Below the pieces are notes generated by a model. It was not told the DNA's origin, did no database searches, and saw nothing but the letters and a program-made list of their open reading frames with translations. Made by a program: the position numbers and the translations under genes. A stretch of DNA of 64,000 nucleotides from Prinia subflava (Eukaryota; Chordata; Aves; Passeriformes; Cisticolidae). Each line of letters begins with the position of its first letter. Positions within the stretch are counted from its first letter, which is position 1. This document shows, piece by piece, positions 59,044 through 64,000 of the stretch. The stretch is taken from the NCBI RefSeq assembly GCF_021018805.1, contig NC_086247.1, positions 1,999,501-2,063,500 of the forward strand. Reading direction: 5' to 3'.

Positions 59044-59084
59044 GTTTTGAGAATATCCAATCTTTTCCTACTTCCACAGATGTA

Positions 59085-59345
59085 GTGACAGGACAAGGGA
59101 GTGATGGCTTTAAGATGAAGGAGGGTGGATTTAGATGGAATACTGGGAAGAAATTCTTCCCTGTGTGGGTGGGGAGGCCCTGGAATGGAGTTCCCAGAGA
59201 AGCTGTGCCTGCCCCTGGATCCCTGGAAGTGTCCAAGGCCAGGCTGGACAGGGCTTGGAGCACCCTGGGATGGTGGAAGGTGTCCCTGCCCACGGCAGGG
59301 GTGGAACTGTAGGATCTTTAAGGTCTCTTCTAACCCAACACATGT
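59085..59345 (+). mobile_element. CR1 LINE 3' fragment in ADGRB1 intron
   Basis: 'agtgacaggacaagggagtg' to 'ggtctcttctaacccaacac'. Antisense to ADGRB1. Its 5' break lies about 40 bp right of the perfect foldback. Confidence 0.92.
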
Positions 59346-62300
59346 ATGAAATCCAGATTACAGAGCTCTTTCTGAACACCCATTGCATCTGATGCACATC
59401 CCTTATGCAGCACAGCTATTTATAGACTCTTTAATTGCAGCAAAACCTGCTCCCTGTTCTGCCGGGGAACCAAATCCGTGCTGCTGGAGGAGCTGGAGCT
59501 CAGCTCAGAGGCTGAAAATGTTCCCATCAACTCCACACCAAGCCCTGGAGGCTTTATTGACCCAGGCTCCCACCAGCACCCCACCATGGATATTGATCCA
59601 GAAAAACCTCTTTCCATGTTTCTGCTGCCACGCACCAAGACAAGGCTCTGGGGAGGGCTGAGGAGCTGGGAAATGGGTGTGTTCCTCAGTGGGGAGGGGA
59701 AGGAAAGGCTTTAAATGAGTTGTTCCACTCAACTTCTCCCCTCCAAACACCAGTGATGCTTTTCACAGTTAATGATCGCCACAAAAAACACTCCAGCACT
59801 GGGCAAGAAAAGCCTTCCCTGGACGTGACAGAGCCCTTTTGAGGCTCCTCTCCCAAAGGAGAAGTGGGAAGGGCGGGAGGAAATCTTCCTGTGGAGGATG
59901 ACAACAACGAGGGATAAGCATGGAAAGAAGGTGAGGAGCCAGATGTGCAGGGGACACGCTGCCCAGGATGGGTCACAGCTCGATGGTGTCACCAAAATGC
60001 ATTGACTGAGGGGAGATGAAGCCTCACGGAGGCTGTGGGGTCACTCCAGGATGCTGCTGAGACAGGAAACCTCAATTCCCATCTGCTGCAGGCTCCTGCA
60101 GCAGCCTCAGCCTCTCAGCCTGTCCTTCCCCAGGACGTTTTTGTCAGGCTGTTGTTTGTCCCAGCTCCACACGGCAGTGCTGACAGGAAAGCTGCAGTGG
60201 AATTATCCCTCCAGGGCAGCTTTCATCACATCACCCATGCCAGGAATTCTGCTTGTCCAGACTTTAATAAATAAAAATAAAAATAAGATGTGCTTGAAGC
60301 TGGTCCCGCACCTCCCAGCTCCCAGGAGGAAGGGTGAGAGCGTTTGGTGGTTAGAGGGTGGGGAATGTACAAACCAGGTACACATCTCAAAGTGAAGTGA
60401 AAGCATTCTCAAATTATTTTCATTCAAAGGGTGAAAAATAAGTTTTAAAGTCCTTTTAAAGAGAATTGCTGGGTTTTTTTTTTTTGATTTTTTTTAATCA
60501 GGTTGTGTAAAAGTATTGCTCAAAAGAATGTCAAACACGCAATTCTCAATTTCTTGAAATCTGCAGCTGAGGTTTTCATTAAACTCTACAATACAGAGCT
60601 TTCCTTATGCTGCTGGTGTTATTCTTACTTTATTCCATGATATAACACGACAGTGATTAATACCAATATAACAGAAAAAGTGATGAAATTTGAGATTTAT
60701 TCCATTATCTTTTTTGGAGCTTATTTTAGATCCACTGCAACTAAAAAGTGGAACCTACTTAACCCTTGCATGTGTCTTAATGAGACAAGCTTCATTTTCC
60801 TGAAGGGAAATTTCCATCTACAGTGTTTTTTGGAGACCATCACTCTGCCTGAAAGGATACAGCAGGAAGGAACACAGAGAAAAAAAAGCAAAAACAGAGC
60901 AAAAATTGGAATGAAATTAGGTTTCCCAAATGGTGAAGAAAAACAACCTTGGTCAAGACAGATTCTTTTCAATGAAAAACGTTTTGTTTCCTCCCAGCAC
61001 CGCTGTAACGCCACAAGTTTTCAAAGCTGCTGATGTCCACAGCTGTGTTAGAGGGCAGCACGAGTGATCTTATGCATGAAGCTCATAAATAACTTGGTTT
61101 TTCCCCACAAACAGGAGCCCTTTTTTGATGGCATTATTTATGGCCACCTGCAGCACCAGGTTCTGTCTGCAGCCAATCCCTGTTCTGAGTCTCTCTCTCC
61201 ATCTGCCACGCTCCCGACCTTCAGCCTCTCCTTCATGCTGGGAGGATGGACCTGATCATGCACCCTGAACGTGACCAGCAAACCTCAGAGCCCTCCCTGT
61301 CATGGGCTGGTGAGCAAGAGGAGCTGCAAAACCAGCAGGGAACAGAAACTGAGGGGAAAAAACCAAAACAAAACACAAAATAAAAAAATGATGAGCTCAC
61401 ATCTACAGCAGCGGCCTCTGCTCTGCCCTTAGGGGAACACCACCTAAGGGTGACAAAAATTATTCAAACCCCAGACATTAAATGCTGTGAGCTGTTGGGA
61501 AGAAAAAAAAAAAAAAACAAGAAAGGAAGAGAGAATGAAAGAGGAAATATTATTATGGCAGTGCACAGCTCCATTCTGCACCTGCATCTTGAATATTCTG
61601 GGCACTCCTTGGGCTTCCTGAGAGAAGGGTAAGGGGGAAATGATAAATGTGGCTGGTTTCCAGCTATGGATGAAGTTATAGAGAATGTCCTGTGGGAGGA
61701 AAGGTTACAAACTCCCACCTTCAGGCCTTCAAAGAGATTATGGCTGGATGTAAAAGAGGTTTGTGAAGCTCTGAGAGGTTTGTGGGTGATAGGAACAGAC
61801 CACTGATGGTGGGGATTGGGATAATCTTCCAAAAAAGCAACTCCAGAGCACCAAGCAGTGAAGCCCAGGAGCTGGGCCTGCCCACAGTGCCCAGCCATCC
61901 TCCAGGCCACTTTCCACAGCTCTCTGTCCATCCTGGAAACCTCCAAAATCATAAAAAGTACACGGAAAAGCTCACAAAAGCAGCATCCACTCACTGCTGT
62001 CCAGTGAAATGACACCACTCTGCATCAAGGGGTCTCTGAGCACAAATTCCTGGAGTTTTGGGGGTCTTTTTGAAGATGCACCACCACAGGCTGGCCCTTT
62101 TATTCTTCCAAGCTCCTTTTTCTTCTGCCATGGAGAAGAGGCAGAAGCTACCCTCGGGTCTGACCCCACAGGGTGATTTCCATCCTCCTTATCAGTGTGA
62201 TATCACCGTGGTGGGCTTAGCAACTCCAAAGGTGTTTATTCACAGTTAAAAGATGAAAAAGGAGCTCTGGAAAACGAGGAGATGAAGAAGGCAGACTTGC

Positions 62301-63267
62301 TTTTAGTTCTCCCTTTCTCAGGAAAGGATCAGACTTCCCTGGTGATGCTGAGAGGGAAGTGCTGGCTCAGGGGTGGGTGGAGGAGGACTCGGTGCCCCCG
62401 GGGATCTCTGAGCAGGTTTAACAGCCTGGCAGAGCTCTGGGAAGGATGCTGGGAGACAAAAGAAAATCTCCTCTTGGCACAGGGCACCCTGGGAATTGGT
62501 AGCAAGCTCCTGGGAACAGATCCCCTTTTCTTTCCCTCCATATGGAAAAGAAGTTTTTATGGGGTCCTGGCCACTTGAGCAGCACAGAGAAACAGGCACT
62601 GGGCTCATGCTCCAACCCTGGCATTTCCCTCCAGCTCCACTGTGGGGTCTTAGCAATCCCTGCAGACAGGAGGGAAGAGTGAGCTATGCATAGAAAAGAA
62701 AGAAAAAACCTGGAGGGAGGGATGTGTAATCTGGCAGGGAAAGGCAGTGGGGCTGGCACGGTGCCTCCGAGACAGCCAGGGCTGGCCCCAGACAAGGGCT
62801 GAAAGCACCAGGAGCTGCTCTGCCAGGGACAGAGCCATCACTCTGGCCTGACACAGGCCAGGAGCTTCTGGGAAAGAGGGAAATGTTCATCGGTGCCTGC
62901 CTGGTGCCAGGATTGTGGAGAAAACAAAAGGGTGGGGAAGGAGGGAGCACCCACACTCAGAGCTGGGGTAAAACCAGGAGGTTTTCATCATCCTGGTGGC
63001 ATTGGGAGTCTCCTTCATTCAGCCCTGAGTCTCATTTTAGCTGTGAGTTTTTAGATGGAGGGAGAAGATTTGCCAGGAAAGGTGTTTAGGAATCAGTGCC
63101 AACAAAAACCCCAAATCTCTGACAAGGACAGAGGCAAAATGCACTGAGATAATCCACACATCCTTCTGCTAAAGCTGGTCCTGGCAGACTGCAGAGTGCC
63201 CCGTGCTGGGCTGCGGGTGGGAAAGGTGACGGTGGTGGGTCCCTCCCCTGGGTCTTCAGAGAATCAT

Positions 63268-63850
63268 CATAAAATCACAGAATGGTTTGGGGTGGAATGG
63301 ACCTTAAAAATTATCTCATTCCAACCCCCTGCCATGGGCAGGGACACCTTCCACTATCCCAGGGTGCTCCAAGCTCTGTCCAAACTGGCCTTGGACACTT
63401 CCAGGGATGAGGCAGCCACAGCTTCTCTGTGCCAGGGCCTCCCCACCCTTACAGAGAAGAATTTCTTCCTAACCTCTTCTGTCAGTTTAAGCCATTCCCT
63501 GTGTCCTGTCCCTCCATCCCTTGTCCCAAGTCCCTCTCCAGCTCTCCTGGAGCCCCTTCAGGCACTGGAAGGGGCTCTAAGCTCTCCCTGGAGCCTTCTC
63601 CAGGCTGGAAAATCCCAATTTTCTCACCCTTTCCTCACAGCAGAGTTGCTCCATCCCTCTGATCGTCTTGGTGCTCCACATCCTTCCTGTCCTGGGACCC
63701 CAGAACTGGACCAAAGGTTCCAGGTGGGGTCTGACCAGAGCAGATTTGAGGGGCAGAATCCCCTCCCTCACCCTCCACACTTCCCTGTGCTGCCTCCAGG
63801 GGTCCAGGCTGGCTTCACCCCGAGCTCCCACTGTGTCCCAGTGCAAATCT
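63268..63850 (-). mobile_element. CR1 LINE (about 580 bp) in ADGRB1 intron
   Basis: Runs from 'aaaatcacagaatggtttgg' past 'tgctccatccctctgatcgt' and 'ccaggtggggtctgaccaga', so it extends further 5' than most copies. The plus 236-codon frame at 63196-63906 is antisense to the element; the minus frame at 63577-63963 includes decayed ORF2. Confidence 0.9.
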
Positions 63851-64000
63851 TTTCTGGGAAACAGCATCCCTGCAGTGCACAAACACAGCCCAGGGTTCTG
63901 CTCTGAGGCACAGCTTTGATTTCCCGCTTCAGCCAAAGCCCCTGAACCACTCAGGCTGCTCAAGCTGCACCTCCCTGTGTTTGTTTTGTGGGGTTCTTTT

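Larger units (their letters stand above)
58745..64000 (-). other. ADGRB1: Intron of ADGRB1 (partial; runs off the window)
   Basis: No further exon of the receptor could be recognised between the acceptor at 58744 and the right edge, so this is read as the last intron or its 3' part. It contains a foldback at 58988-59043, a CR1 at 59085-59345, an A-rich run near 61503-61517 and a CR1 at 63268-63850. The rest (59346-63267) is unique GC-moderate sequence. A penultimate exon hidden here cannot be excluded, because small exons are hard to see by eye. Confidence 0.55.

Noticed and set aside
63196..63906. 236-codon plus-strand ORF
   Set aside because: Covers the reverse strand of a CR1 copy; translation is of repeat sequence.
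1..64000. Bacterial-type systems (operons, CRISPR, phage, toxin-antitoxin)
   Set aside because: The sequence is vertebrate genomic DNA with LINE/LTR repeats and spliced-gene signals; regular arrays here are microsatellites, not spacer-repeat arrays.

Overview
This is a piece of bird chromosome, most likely from a songbird (passerine). The evidence is the dense scatter of 3' ends of chicken-repeat-1 (CR1) LINEs in both orientations, recognised by a tail block reading like 'gggttggaagggacctt' or its complement. Several solo LTRs of types I associate with passerine endogenous retroviruses (ERVs), and long A/C-rich low-complexity islands, point the same way. Nothing bacterial, plasmid-like or CRISPR-like is present. 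Almost all open frames here are chance frames or lie inside repeats.

The one gene I can support is at the right end on the minus strand. It is the last coding exon of an adhesion GPCR of the BAI family, best matched to ADGRB1 (BAI1), at 58541-58738. It has a strong splice acceptor and ends in the PDZ ligand QTEV. Its 3' UTR runs leftward to a poly(A) signal at 57434-57439, with a possible distal signal at 56021-56026. The sequence from 58739 to the window end is read as an ADGRB1 intron. It holds two CR1 copies and a perfect 25-bp inverted repeat about 250 bp upstream (in transcript sense) of the acceptor.

From 1 to about 57400 the window is intergenic DNA downstream of that gene. It carries some 38 CR1 fragments. 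LTRs occur at 8841-9164 (-), 13354-13967 (-), about 21141-21605 (+), 21606-22357 (-), about 47810-48220 (+), 50646-51706 (-, interrupted), 50864-51298 (+) and about 52120-53510 (+). Several are nested. The clearest case is the 435-bp LTR at 50864, flanked by a perfect AGAG target duplication inside an older LTR. A 1.1-kb cluster at 40694-41822 joins a nearly 400-bp pure TTCTC array, an AAAAG array on the same strand and an AT-rich tract.

I found no convincing new system. The items most worth a second look are the nested LTRs, the 25-bp foldback in the ADGRB1 intron, the polypyrimidine/polypurine cluster, and a few unexplained unique stretches that may be conserved noncoding DNA. Family names for LTRs are from recall and were not checked against a repeat library.
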